Counted from the stretch's first letter, positions 5,490 through 13,407 are shown. The stretch: 13,500 bases of DNA from Candidatus Pacebacteria bacterium CG10_big_fil_rev_8_21_14_0_10_44_11 (GCA_002772705.1 PFDH01000030.1:1-13500), one strand, 5' to 3'. Notes: generated from the sequence alone by a model not told the origin. Program-made: numbers and translations.

Positions 5490-7616
5490 ATGAATAATCT
5501 TTCTTCCATCCTCAAAAATGCCGCCGGCTACCTGTTGCTTGCTTCAATCGTGGCCGCCGTGCTGCTGATCTTGCCAATTAGCGACAATTTGGTCTTTAAT
5601 TCCAAGTATTTCGCCTTCATCTTTATCACCTTGTTGCTTGGCATGGTGTTTGTGGCTCACAGTCTAAAAAAAGGTGCGGTTGAGATCATCCTTTCGCCTT
5701 TTACCACCGCCCTGACTGTTTTTGGTGTCGCCATCTTGGCCTCAACGTTTTTTACCAACAACTATCCGGTTGAGTCATTGTTGGGTTTTGGTGGTATTTA
5801 TTTAGCGATGATCTTGTACGTCTTGTTCTCAAGCACCGCCACCGAACAATCGTTTGCCAAAAAGATCATCCCTACTCTGGCAATCTCCGGCAGCGTCCTC
5901 ACGATTTTAGGTGCAGCTCAAGCCATGGGTTTTGGCCCAGCTAATCTTATCAACCAAATGACCGGCCTTTCGATTCCCGAGACAATTGCCTTTAGTTTGG
6001 CCTCGTCACCCTTTGTGGCGTTGCAAGTAATTGGTCTGGCTTTGGCAGCAGTTGTGATCGAAGTGCTGATGACCAAGAAAATTTCTCAATTTGCCGCCAT
6101 TACCTTTCCAATCTTGTTAATTGGCGCGGTGCTGCATGTTTGGGCTATCCTACCAGGCAAACCAAGCTCAATTGTGCTGCCTTCCTTAGAAGCCACTTGG
6201 TCAGTCGCTCTGGATACAATCAGAACTCCCCGAGCCGCCTTGATTGGCATGGGTCCTGACTCGTACATCAACATGTACACCAAGTTCAAGCCCGTCTGGG
6301 TTAACGGCACTAAAACCTGGGCGCTCAGCTTCTCACAGGGCACCAATCTGCCCCTGACGTTGTTAGCTACCACTGGGTTCTTTGGACTAATCTCCTGGTT
6401 ATTCCTGGTCTATGTGACCTACACCTTAATGAAGCGATCTCACACTCAAGAGGGCAAAATTTTGGCAACCACTCTTTTTGCCTCATTCGTGGTCCAGTTT
6501 TTCATCCCCGCCAACGTCGTTGTCCTCATTCTGCAGGCGGTACTGATTGTGGGCATTATTCTGAGTGAACGCAGCCGCTTTGGCGTCCTCAAGTTCCAAG
6601 CGTTGGCTATGTCAATCGAAAAAACAATTGGTGACGCCTTACCAGTCTCTCACCGTCAAACCGCTTTACCAGTGATGATTACCAGTGGCGCCTTGTTGAT
6701 TGGTATTGTCATCCTGGGTTACCTGAGTGGCCGGGCATATGCCGCCAGCATCGCCTCTTTTGCCAGCAACAAAGCCCTGGCTGAGAATGATGCCGTTGGT
6801 GTCTATGATCAGCAGCAAAAAGCGATTCAGCTTAACCCCTGGTTGGATGTCTATCACCGACAGTATGCCAACACCAACTTGTTAATCGCCACCTCTTTGG
6901 CTCAAAAGACTGACGCCACTGATGCCGACAAAGAGCAGGTCTCCCAACTGCTGCAACAGGCAGTGAGAGAGGCTCAATCAGCCACCCAACTTGACCAGTA
7001 TGACGTTCAGAACTGGGCAGTCTTGGCACAGATCTATCAGAACATGGTTGGCGCCGTTGACCAAGCCGATCAGTTTGCCATCCAGGCCTATGTACAAGCA
7101 ATCCAGAATGACCCCACCAATCCAAACCTACGGATCAGTGTTGGCGGCATTTTCTTGGGACAGAAAAAGTATCAAGATGCACTCTCCTTGTTCAATCAGG
7201 CTATCCAGATCAAGCCTGATTACCCCAATGCCTACTATAATGCTGGTTTTGCGCTTAAGGAGCTTGGCGGTTTGGCTGAGGCCAAGCAAGCCTACGAAAA
7301 AGTCTTAACGCTAATTGACTCCAACTCTGAAGACTACACCACAGTCTCAAAAGAAGTTCAGGACTTGACAGCGGCAATTGAAAAGCAAGTTGAGGCAACC
7401 AAATCCGCTCAACTGAACAGCCAAGGAACAACGCCCAGCTCTCTGATTGAGCAGAGCGCGCAGAGTGAAAATAAGCGGATTAATACCCCGGTTGAGCAAG
7501 ACGTTGATTTGAGTAGTCAACCAAAAGCCACTACTCCACTTGGCGAGGAGTTAAATCCTTCAACCCAGCCAACAGCTGCACCTGAGGCAACAACCAACCC
7601 AGAGGTTGCTCCCTAA
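5490..7616 (+). CDS. Polytopic O-antigen ligase-like protein with C-terminal TPRs
   Basis: This is a 708-residue membrane protein. About ten hydrophobic helices span roughly residues 12-31, 38-57, 69-86, 98-114, 127-146, 170-192, 202-221, 287-311, 325-358 and 393-413. The hydrophilic loop between the seventh and eighth (IRTPRAALIGMGPDSYINMYTK, starting near 244) resembles the periplasmic loop of Wzy/WaaL-type polymerases and ligases, which join glycan chains to an acceptor outside the membrane. After the last helix come TPR-like repeats at about 506-541, 547-580 and 581-612, then a low-complexity Ser/Gln/Thr/Pro tail (640-708), probably extracytoplasmic. Catalytic residues cannot be assigned with confidence, and a glycosylation role is inferred from topology. 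It is divergent from the pseudo-Fic/MerR gene and ends in a strong terminator, so it is likely monocistronic. Confidence 0.75.
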   Translation: MNNLSSILKNAAGYLLLASIVAAVLLILPISDNLVFNSKYFAFIFITLLLGMVFVAHSLKKGAVEIILSPFTTALTVFGVAILASTFFTNNYPVESLLGFGGIYLAMILYVLFSSTATEQSFAKKIIPTLAISGSVLTILGAAQAMGFGPANLINQMTGLSIPETIAFSLASSPFVALQVIGLALAAVVIEVLMTKKISQFAAITFPILLIGAVLHVWAILPGKPSSIVLPSLEATWSVALDTIRTPRAALIGMGPDSYINMYTKFKPVWVNGTKTWALSFSQGTNLPLTLLATTGFFGLISWLFLVYVTYTLMKRSHTQEGKILATTLFASFVVQFFIPANVVVLILQAVLIVGIILSERSRFGVLKFQALAMSIEKTIGDALPVSHRQTALPVMITSGALLIGIVILGYLSGRAYAASIASFASNKALAENDAVGVYDQQQKAIQLNPWLDVYHRQYANTNLLIATSLAQKTDATDADKEQVSQLLQQAVREAQSATQLDQYDVQNWAVLAQIYQNMVGAVDQADQFAIQAYVQAIQNDPTNPNLRISVGGIFLGQKKYQDALSLFNQAIQIKPDYPNAYYNAGFALKELGGLAEAKQAYEKVLTLIDSNSEDYTTVSKEVQDLTAAIEKQVEATKSAQLNSQGTTPSSLIEQSAQSENKRINTPVEQDVDLSSQPKATTPLGEELNPSTQPTAAPEATTNPEVAP

Positions 7617-7695
7617 GAACCTATCTGACAAGTCACTTTTGTGACGAAAGGCAATTAGGTTCGAGTAAAAAAGTGTTCAGCGTGACGAAGGAACA
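7617..7695 (+). other. Structured 3' untranslated region
   Basis: Starting at the base after the stop codon, GAACCTA (7617-7623) pairs with TAGGTTC (7656-7662) around an inner hairpin GTCAC-TTTT-GTGAC (7632-7645). A second arm, TGTTC (7674-7678)/GAACA (7691-7695), follows. The octamer GTGACGAA occurs in both parts (7641-7648 and 7682-7689). The tRNA-like string GGTTCGAGT is present, but no cloverleaf can be drawn. It could be a mRNA-stabilising 3' structure or a 3'UTR-derived small RNA. Confidence 0.45.
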
Positions 7696-7705
7696 GTTGA
7701 AACAG

Positions 7706-7734
7706 AATCCCGCATCAAAAGTGCGGGATTTTTT
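7706..7734 (+). terminator. Strong intrinsic terminator
   Basis: A perfect 9-bp stem AATCCCGCA/TGCGGGATT with a 7-nt loop (TCAAAAG) runs straight into a T-tract. Flanking AACAGAA (7701-7707) and TTCTGTT (7736-7742) can extend the structure. It ends the plus-strand transcript of the membrane-protein gene. Confidence 0.9.
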
Positions 7735-7789
7735 GTTCTGTTGATTCTACGGTTGGTGCAAGAAAAACTCTAATCCTTTTTACCTGGTA

Positions 7790-7804
7790 GTGTTAGAATA
7801 ACAC
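7790..7804. promoter_or_regulatory. Palindrome upstream of second ATPase promoter
   Basis: A perfect inverted repeat GTGTTA-GAA-TAACAC ends 14 bp before the -35 box of the downstream ATPase gene. With no T-tract it is more like an operator than a terminator. The binding protein is unknown. Confidence 0.4.
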
Positions 7805-7818
7805 GATAATTATACTAC

Positions 7819-7846
7819 TTGACTTTATATATTATTGGGTTAAACT
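7819..7846 (+). promoter_or_regulatory. Leaderless promoter of second AAA/DUF4143 gene
   Basis: TTGACT (7819-7824), a 16-bp spacer and TAAACT (7841-7846) are followed by 8 nt and ATG 7855. The TTG of the -35 box is in frame with the gene and could be mistaken for a start codon. The layout mirrors the promoter of the other ATPase gene at 4091. Confidence 0.65.
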
Positions 7847-7854
7847 ACATATAT

Positions 7855-9120
7855 ATGATAAAAAGACAAATTTACACAGAACTAAAAGACCATTTAGACA
7901 AAAAGGAGATAAGCTTGCTAGTTGGTCCTCGCCAAGCAGGAAAAACAACTCTGATGGTACTTCTTAAAGAATATCTTGAAACTCAAGGCAAAAAAACAGT
8001 TTTTTTAAATCTTGATATTGAGTCAGACAAACAATTCTTTGCATCTCAAGAGAAACTACTCAGAAAAATTGCTCTTGAAATAGGAGAAGGCGAAGGATTT
8101 GTATTTATTGACGAAATCCAACGAAAAGAAGATGCGGGGTTATTTTTGAAGGGTTTGTATGACATGAATCTACCATATAAGTTAATTGTATCTGGCTCAG
8201 GTTCGATTGAACTTAAAGAAAAGATACATGAATCACTCGCCGGTAGAAAACGTGTTTTTGAGCTTTCCACAGTCAGCTTTGTTGAGTTTGTACAATATAA
8301 AACAAAGTATAAATACGAAACCAATCTCAGTGAATTCTTTGAACTTGACCAGAGTCAAACTCAAAGCCTTTTGGAAGAATACCTGAGCTTTGGCGGTTAT
8401 CCACAGGTACTACTGGCAGAAACTGCTGAAGAAAAGCGTCGAGTGATTGCCGAGCTGTATCAGAGTTATTTAGAACGGGATATTTCCTATCTTTTAGGAG
8501 TACAAAAGACGGAGAGCTTTACTGCTTTAGTTCGCGTCCTAGCTTCGCAAATTGGAAACTTAGTGAATGTATCTGAGCTTTCTCAGACCATCGGCATTGC
8601 AACCTCAACAGTCAATGACTATCTCTGGTATATGGAGAAAACATTTTTTATCGCCAGAGTTACCCCTTATTTCAAAAATATACGGAAAGAAATCACTAAA
8701 TCCCCTGTTTTCTACTTCTGTGATCTGGGTATGCTAAATTATGCACTTGGTACTTTTGGCACAACCCAAATAAGTAGCCAGAGTGGCTTTTTGTTCCAGA
8801 ACTTTGTCTACCATTTACTCAAAGAAAAGACTCAAAACTCTGCAACTCAAGTTCATTACTGGCGAACAACAGATAAAGCCGAAGTTGATTTTGTTCTAGA
8901 CAAGGTCCAAGAAGTTATTCCAGTTGAGGTGAAATATAAAAAGCTGTCAAAACCGGAAATGACCAGATCATTTCAAAGCTTCTTATCAAAATACCAACCT
9001 AAACAAGGGTATGTCATTCATTTGGGAAGGAAGAACGAGGAAAAAATAGGAGTGTCCTCAATCTCTTTTTTGCCTTATTATCAACTCAACTCTTCTCGGC
9101 TCTGCCGCGTACTACCTTGA
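7855..9120 (+). CDS. AAA-type ATPase with DUF4143 C-terminal domain (second copy)
   Basis: From ATG 7855 the protein has 421 residues. Walker A GPRQAGKTT is at 24-32, Walker B FVFIDEIQ at 82-89 and a sensor-like SGSGS at 113-117. A helix-turn-helix-like segment (NVSELSQTIGIATSTVNDYL) spans 238-257. The nuclease-like C-terminal domain has EVDF at 343-346 and EVK at 358-360. Function is unsettled in the family. The protein is a clear but divergent paralogue of the minus-strand ATPase at 2961-4091. The longest frame begins at TTG 7819, which is rejected because it is the -35 box of the promoter. The last dozen residues (SSRLCRVLP) go beyond the usual family end and may be read-through after a changed stop. 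Its AT-rich sequence, wedged between a terminator and obg, looks like a later insertion. Confidence 0.88.
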   Translation: MIKRQIYTELKDHLDKKEISLLVGPRQAGKTTLMVLLKEYLETQGKKTVFLNLDIESDKQFFASQEKLLRKIALEIGEGEGFVFIDEIQRKEDAGLFLKGLYDMNLPYKLIVSGSGSIELKEKIHESLAGRKRVFELSTVSFVEFVQYKTKYKYETNLSEFFELDQSQTQSLLEEYLSFGGYPQVLLAETAEEKRRVIAELYQSYLERDISYLLGVQKTESFTALVRVLASQIGNLVNVSELSQTIGIATSTVNDYLWYMEKTFFIARVTPYFKNIRKEITKSPVFYFCDLGMLNYALGTFGTTQISSQSGFLFQNFVYHLLKEKTQNSATQVHYWRTTDKAEVDFVLDKVQEVIPVEVKYKKLSKPEMTRSFQSFLSKYQPKQGYVIHLGRKNEEKIGVSSISFLPYYQLNSSRLCRVLP

Positions 9121-9207
9121 AGGAAAACGCGAAAATCTTCGGTTTCGGCGGTTTCGACACTTGATTTTTTGTTTCCCTGAAATTTTATTCATTCGCTGAA
9201 GAAGCTA

Positions 9208-10422
9208 TCAATACTGCGCCAACAGATTATGCAACGTTTCAATCCCCGTTCCAGTCACAGCACTGATTGGGGTGATTTTTAAACCTTCTTTTGCAAACCG
9301 TTTTGTTGCCGCGGTTACAAAGGTCGGTGGACAAATATCAATTTTATTTAACAGTAAATGAGCATCTTTTGTCTTCAATTTTTGACTAAATTCACTCAAT
9401 TCTTTCACTAAAGCTTGATACTGCTGCCAAAGCTGTTCAGCTTTTTTGTCATCAGACACCTCGGCATCCAGGGCGACACTTTCTTCAAGCGCCAAGACAT
9501 AAACCAAGGTTGAGCAATTTTCAATGTGCCGTAAAAACTGAAACCCCAGCCCTTTGCCTTGACCAGCTCCCTCAATTAACCCAGGGATGTCGGCAATCAC
9601 CAATTCTTTGCCGGTTTTTGGATTCTGATACAAACCCAAGTGTGGCTCCATGGTAGTGAACGGATAGGCCGCAATTTTTGGTCTGGCTGAGGTTAGTCTA
9701 GCAATCAAGGTACTTTTGCCGGCATTGGGGAAACCAACCAAGCCAATATCCGCCAACAGTTTTAGTTCTAGTGCCACCAGGCGCTGCTCGCCAAAAGAAC
9801 CATACTCAGCCACTAATGGCGTAGTCAAGGATGGACCCTTAAATTGTTCGTTACCCCGGCCGCCAATGCCACCCTGACAAATCAGCGCGGTTTGACCGTC
9901 CTTTAACACTTCGGCCAATTTGATCAACTCAAACTGCTCCGGATCAAACTTGGGCGCTTTTTTAATTTCATCAAATTTTTCAGGATCAAAAAGATCATCG
10001 GCGGGACGCTCAGGTACAAACTCGCCTTCTTTCATCACTTGATAGCGCTCGCGTTTAATGTTATTTCGGGATAAGCTTTGATTAACTCCACCAACCGACA
10101 ATCGACGATGATGTGCCGCCTGATTTTCTGACAACTGCCAAATAATAGTGCCAATCGGCACTTCTAGCACCAGATCGGTGCCCTTGGCACCCGCCTGGTT
10201 CTTTTTACCACCTGAGTGACCCTGTTCTGCCTTGAAAGCCGTTTTACCGGCGTACTGCTTGAGAGTGTTAAGAGCGGCGTTGCCCTTGATAATTAGGTTG
10301 CCGCCACTCCCGCCGTCGCCACCGTCTGGACCACCTTTAGCCACAAACTTTTCGCGCCGAAAAGAAATCCGGCCAAACCCACCATCACCCGCCAATAAAT
10401 GAAGAAAGACAAGATCAGTCAT
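9208..10422 (-). CDS. obg: Obg/CgtA-family ribosome-assembly GTPase
   Basis: This 404-residue protein has the glycine-rich Obg domain (AGDGGFGRISFRREKF, then GGPDGGDGGSGG at 30-41) and the G domain. G1 GFPNAGKST is at 230-238, switch TT at 256-257, DIPG at 278-281, NKID at 359-362 and SAVTG at 387-391. Obg binds the large ribosomal subunit and couples GTP level to late assembly. Two departures are visible. There is no C-terminal OCT domain, as the protein ends right after the last G-domain helix. About 68 extra residues (98-165) interrupt the Obg domain between VPIGTIIW and the ICQGGIGGRGN segment; they contain a doubled FDPExFxxIK (145-153 and 159-167). The ATG overlaps the TGA of a small upstream ORF (ATGA) and has no Shine-Dalgarno sequence, implying coupling within a transcript that begins at or before the M23 peptidase gene. 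Confidence 0.95.
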   Translation of the reverse strand: MTDLVFLHLLAGDGGFGRISFRREKFVAKGGPDGGDGGSGGNLIIKGNAALNTLKQYAGKTAFKAEQGHSGGKKNQAGAKGTDLVLEVPIGTIIWQLSENQAAHHRRLSVGGVNQSLSRNNIKRERYQVMKEGEFVPERPADDLFDPEKFDEIKKAPKFDPEQFELIKLAEVLKDGQTALICQGGIGGRGNEQFKGPSLTTPLVAEYGSFGEQRLVALELKLLADIGLVGFPNAGKSTLIARLTSARPKIAAYPFTTMEPHLGLYQNPKTGKELVIADIPGLIEGAGQGKGLGFQFLRHIENCSTLVYVLALEESVALDAEVSDDKKAEQLWQQYQALVKELSEFSQKLKTKDAHLLLNKIDICPPTFVTAATKRFAKEGLKITPISAVTGTGIETLHNLLAQY

Positions 10423-10550
10423 AAAATTCGTGATGATTGTTTCTCAAAGACGTTTGGCACCTTCTCCAAACTTAATCGAATTACTTCCCCATATTTACAA
10501 TTAATTTCAATCTTCCTGTCAGTAATTCGAATACTTTTTGAAACAATCAT
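10419..10550 (-). CDS. Small 43-residue ORF, weakly DUF2442-like
   Basis: This frame reads MIVSKSIRITDRK, then a beta-rich stretch with IRLSLEKVPNVF, and ends in a TGA overlapping the obg start codon by four bases. The pattern (strand, short turn, strand, PL-type strand, then a conserved Pro) resembles the first half of DUF2442 proteins, which occur in toxin-antitoxin-like pairs, but the conserved NW/YGIHW half is missing. GAGAG lies directly before the ATG as a weak ribosome site. Most of the ORF lies inside a large inverted repeat (10432-10551), so it may merely be the coding reading of a fold-back element or a truncated antitoxin gene. The coupling with obg suggests that it is translated. 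Confidence 0.4.
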   Translation of the reverse strand: MIVSKSIRITDRKIEINCKYGEVIRLSLEKVPNVFEKQSSRIL

Positions 10551-10551
10551 C
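10432..10551. repeat. Fold-back (MITE-like) element just upstream of obg
   Basis: Perfect 12-bp terminal inverted repeats, GATGATTGTTTC (10432-10443) and GAAACAATCATC (10540-10551), enclose a second perfect 10-bp inverted repeat, TCGAATTACT (10476-10485)/AGTAATTCGA (10521-10530), and a hairpin GTTTGG/CCAAAC at 10452-10471. Two nested perfect repeats at this distance are not expected by chance. No clear target-site duplication is seen. In RNA the 120 nt could fold into one long branched hairpin over the obg translation start. Confidence 0.6.
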
Positions 10552-10599
10552 TCTCATTTGTTTTGATAAATATACTAAAAAATGCGCGACCCCATTATC

Positions 10600-10767
10600 T
10601 CATTGTTTTTGGTTGTTTTTATCGCTCTTTTTTGACTGCTGAAGATTGGGGAAAGTCATTACTTTTGCCTTTGACCAATCAACATACTCAGTTGAATCAT
10701 GAGTTTCCCAAAATTTGCGTTCCTCAGCTTCAGATTTAAAATTAGGAATGTTTTTTAACTTGTTCAT
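10600..10767 (-). CDS. CopG-type antitoxin (PF12441-like), 55 residues
   Basis: This small gene encodes a protein with IPNFKSEAEERKFWETHD followed by STEYVDWSKAK and TFPNL. That is the full consensus core of the CopG-family antitoxins whose signature is FKSExEExxFWxTHDxxDYxDWSxAK. The Lys-rich end (KKSDKNNQK) closes it at a normal length. Such antitoxins usually pair with a BrnT-like or RelE-like toxin, but no toxin gene is visible beside it: upstream is the M23 peptidase and downstream a 43-codon ORF then obg. The start lies 6 nt after the peptidase stop, with AGTAGGA, spanning that stop, as a plausible Shine-Dalgarno sequence. It is therefore probably translated from the same mRNA. An orphan antitoxin or a repurposed small regulator are both possible. 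Confidence 0.8.
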   Translation of the reverse strand: MNKLKNIPNFKSEAEERKFWETHDSTEYVDWSKAKVMTFPNLQQSKKSDKNNQKQ

Positions 10768-10773
10768 AAAGTC

Positions 10774-11895
10774 CTACTGCAAAAAGGTCAGCGGACTGAG
10801 CAACACCCCACCCTGTCTGATCTCAAAGTGCAAGTGAGTGCCGGTTGAGCGGCCGGTGCTGCCCATCTGGCCAATTACGTCGCCACGATTAACACGTTGA
10901 CCAACAACAACCTGTATCGCACTCAAGTGAGCATACAAAGTGACGTAGCCGTTGCTATGATCAACCATAATTCGATTGCCATAACCAGACGGATCCCAAC
11001 TGGCAGCCACCACCACGCCGCTGTCGGCAGCCAGAATTGAGCCTCCACCACGGTTGGCAATATCGATGGCTTTGTGATAAAAACTGTAGCGCTGGGTAAT
11101 CATGCCCCCCGTTGGCCAGACAAAGTTGCCCGTGGCGGTCACGACACCGGCATCTGGAGTCAAGATGACTCGGCGAGAAGCAATTGCCGCTGCGCTCGGT
11201 TCTTTTCTTGGCGGCACACCATCGGGAATCATGAGGTACTGACCAACCGCCAGCTCAAAAGTTTCTTCATTAATAAACTCGTTAAAAGGATAGTCAACAA
11301 TGACCTGGGCGGCAGAATTTTCTAAACCATATTTTTTGGCAATTGAGTAAACCGTCTCCCCTCGCTGGACTTGGTGACGAACACCATCAACCGGCAAAAT
11401 CCGCAACTCTTGGCCGGGTTTCAGTTTTGAGCTTTCAGTTAGATTGTTCTCCCACATGATAGTGGTAACATCTAGACCATACCGCGCTGCAATAGAACTT
11501 AGTGTCTCACCCTCGGTCACAATGTGAGTGATGATCTCACCTCCTCTAAACTGCCGGACTTCTTCTGCTTGCTGAGTGTAAAAGCTAGAACCATAAGCAG
11601 TGGTGGTCAAAACCCCAGATTGAGCGGCCGCTTGAGTATCTTCTTCTGAATTAAAAATCAACGGCCCAACCGTAATCACCAAAAAAATCAGCCCAATCGT
11701 GCCCAGATGCAAAAAAGGCCGGACATAGCGGCCGCGTTTGCGATATAGGACATCAACCAGTTGGTCTTTGACTTTTTCAAAACGGGTAAACCACTGATAC
11801 CCTCTGACTCGAAGATACTGCCGCAGAAAACCAAAAAATTGCCGAAGCTCGGTAAAAACAGGTGGGACTTGTAAACGCAGCGTAATCTTAGACAT
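10774..11895 (-). CDS. Membrane-anchored LysM / M23 (LytM-type) peptidase
   Basis: The 373-residue protein starts with a basic cytoplasmic segment of about 60 residues, followed by one membrane helix (about 63-81), so the rest is outside the membrane. Two LysM domains follow (about 123-167, beginning HIVTEGETLSSIAARYG, and 174-224, beginning HQVQRGETVYSIAKKYG); these bind peptidoglycan. The C-terminal M23 domain (about 257-373) holds the zinc ligands H274, D278 and H356, with H323 and H354 as catalytic histidines (motifs HKAID, YAHL, HLHFE). It should cut peptide cross-bridges in cell wall remodelling or division. All active-site residues are present, unlike EnvC/NlpD-type degenerate activators. 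No Shine-Dalgarno sequence is seen; a weak promoter (TTTCAT, 17 bp, TACACT) may lie in the 99-nt gap after rho. Three small to medium genes including obg follow on the same transcript. Confidence 0.93.
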   Translation of the reverse strand: MSKITLRLQVPPVFTELRQFFGFLRQYLRVRGYQWFTRFEKVKDQLVDVLYRKRGRYVRPFLHLGTIGLIFLVITVGPLIFNSEEDTQAAAQSGVLTTTAYGSSFYTQQAEEVRQFRGGEIITHIVTEGETLSSIAARYGLDVTTIMWENNLTESSKLKPGQELRILPVDGVRHQVQRGETVYSIAKKYGLENSAAQVIVDYPFNEFINEETFELAVGQYLMIPDGVPPRKEPSAAAIASRRVILTPDAGVVTATGNFVWPTGGMITQRYSFYHKAIDIANRGGGSILAADSGVVVAASWDPSGYGNRIMVDHSNGYVTLYAHLSAIQVVVGQRVNRGDVIGQMGSTGRSTGTHLHFEIRQGGVLLSPLTFLQ

Positions 11896-11994
11896 AGTTG
11901 AGGGTGTTTAAGGCGCAATTAGTTTCTAGTGTACTCCGCAGAGCAAGAGAATGAAACCAACCGCAATCAAATTATGCTTGAGCTGGCAAAACGT

Positions 11995-13407
11995 TTACCC
12001 CTCTTTGAGAGAAGTTAAAAATTCTTTGTTGGTCTTAGCTCGCTTGAGCTGTTCAATCAAGACGCCAGTTCGCTCTTCTCTGTCTAGAGTGTCAAGCATC
12101 CGGTGTAAGGTGGCGATTGCCTGATAGGTTACCCCGTCAATCAGCAGATCGTCACGTCTGGTGCCAGAACGTTGAACATCAATAGCGGGATAAATTCGGC
12201 GCTCGGACAGTTTGCGATCCAGGTGAACTTCTTGGTTGCCGGTGCCCTTAAACTCTTCAAAGATGACTTCGTCCATTCTCGAACCAGTATCAACCAAGGC
12301 CGTACCAATGATGGTCAAGCTACCTTGGACTTCAAAGTTTCTGGCAGCTCCAAAGAACTGTTTGGGTGGGAACAAAGCCTGAGGATCAAAACCACCGGAC
12401 AAAGTTCTGCCAGAGGTGGGAATAGACAGGTTATAGGCGCGCGCCAATCTGGTAATTGAGTCAAGCAAGATCAAGACGTCTTTGCCCATCTCTACCATCC
12501 GTTTGGCTTTTTCGAGAGCCAACTCGGCTACTTGGCACTGACTATCAGCCGACTCGTCAAAGTTACTGGCCGCCACTTCACCCTCACCTTTGGTGATGGC
12601 TGCAATGTGACGCTTAATATCAGTCACTTCTTCTGGCCGCTCACCAACCAGCACCGCCATGATGTGAATTTCAGGATGATTAGTGGCAACACCAGTGGCA
12701 ATCTCTTTTAAGAGCGTGGTTTTGCCAGCTTTTGGTGGCGAAACAATTAAACTTCTTTGGCCTTTGCCAATCGGCGCGATCAAGTCAATGATCCGCAGCG
12801 ACAGTGGCTCTTCGCCAATTTCGAGGTTAATTTTTTCGTCGGGATAAACGGGCGTGAGCGACTTGAATTTTATTCTTTCGGTTTTCATCATTTCTTCTGG
12901 CGTCATGCCGTTGATGGTGTCAATTTTGAGTAATCCCCAATAGCGTTCATTCTCTTTTGGCTCTCTGGCCGGACCAGCAATGACGTCACCGGGGCGTAGT
13001 CTGAAACGTCTGATTTGGGAAGTTGAAATATAGGCGTCGCCGTCCTCACCATTACTCAGGTTAATCCGCAAAACACCATGACCATCTCTGGAGGTATCTA
13101 ACACGCCGGTAACCATTGCGGTGGGGGCGTCTTGGGTGCGACTTGAAAAACCATTTTTGTCCCGGACGCCCGTGCCAGAATTTGACAGGCTGCCACTACC
13201 CGATTTAGCGGTAGTCACGCTATCATTAGCCGCGGCTCGTCGAAGTGGTTGAACCGGCACGGTCTTAAAAATATTTTCTTTGATTGGTTGCACTTTTTCT
13301 AAAGGTTCTTCTGAAGGTTTCTCTGAATCTGTCGAAGAAATAGCAGAAGTTGCGGCTACAGCTAAAGCTGAAGACGTGTCGGTTGTTTTTGAGCGTGTGA
13401 TTGGCAT
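11995..13407 (-). CDS. rho: Transcription termination factor Rho
   Basis: From ATG 13407 the protein has 470 residues. Residues 1-95 are Ser/Thr/Ala-rich and probably disordered, and the usual helical Rho_N domain is absent. The cold-shock-like RNA-binding domain spans about 97-165 ([30 protein letters not shown]). The RecA-type motor follows, with Walker [10 protein letters not shown] at 223-231, the catalytic-Glu segment GERPEEV at 255-261, Walker [18 protein letters not shown] at 310-326, and the R-loop/Q-loop region [18 protein letters not shown] at 336-353. Rho is a hexameric RNA helicase that ends untranslated transcripts. Two details differ from the common pattern: Gly255 in place of the usual Asp before ERPEEV, and a few extra residues (ITKGEG near 271-276). 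The frame stays open upstream to the window edge without ATG, GTG or TTG, so a start outside the window cannot be excluded. Confidence 0.96.
   Translation of the reverse strand: MPITRSKTTDTSSALAVAATSAISSTDSEKPSEEPLEKVQPIKENIFKTVPVQPLRRAAANDSVTTAKSGSGSLSNSGTGVRDKNGFSSRTQDAPTAMVTGVLDTSRDGHGVLRINLSNGEDGDAYISTSQIRRFRLRPGDVIAGPAREPKENERYWGLLKIDTINGMTPEEMMKTERIKFKSLTPVYPDEKINLEIGEEPLSLRIIDLIAPIGKGQRSLIVSPPKAGKTTLLKEIATGVATNHPEIHIMAVLVGERPEEVTDIKRHIAAITKGEGEVAASNFDESADSQCQVAELALEKAKRMVEMGKDVLILLDSITRLARAYNLSIPTSGRTLSGGFDPQALFPPKQFFGAARNFEVQGSLTIIGTALVDTGSRMDEVIFEEFKGTGNQEVHLDRKLSERRIYPAIDVQRSGTRRDDLLIDGVTYQAIATLHRMLDTLDREERTGVLIEQLKRAKTNKEFLTSLKEG

Noticed and set aside
7640..7670. GGTTCGAGT string resembling a tRNA T-loop
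   Set aside because: The flanking five bases do not pair and no acceptor, D or anticodon arms can be drawn around it.
5463..9105. The 12-mer TCTCGGCTCTGC occurs at 5463-5474 and 9094-9105, possibly flanking a mobile segment
   Set aside because: A few repeated 12-mers are expected by chance in 13.5 kb, flanks do not extend the match, and one copy lies within a coding sequence and the other in a promoter spacer.
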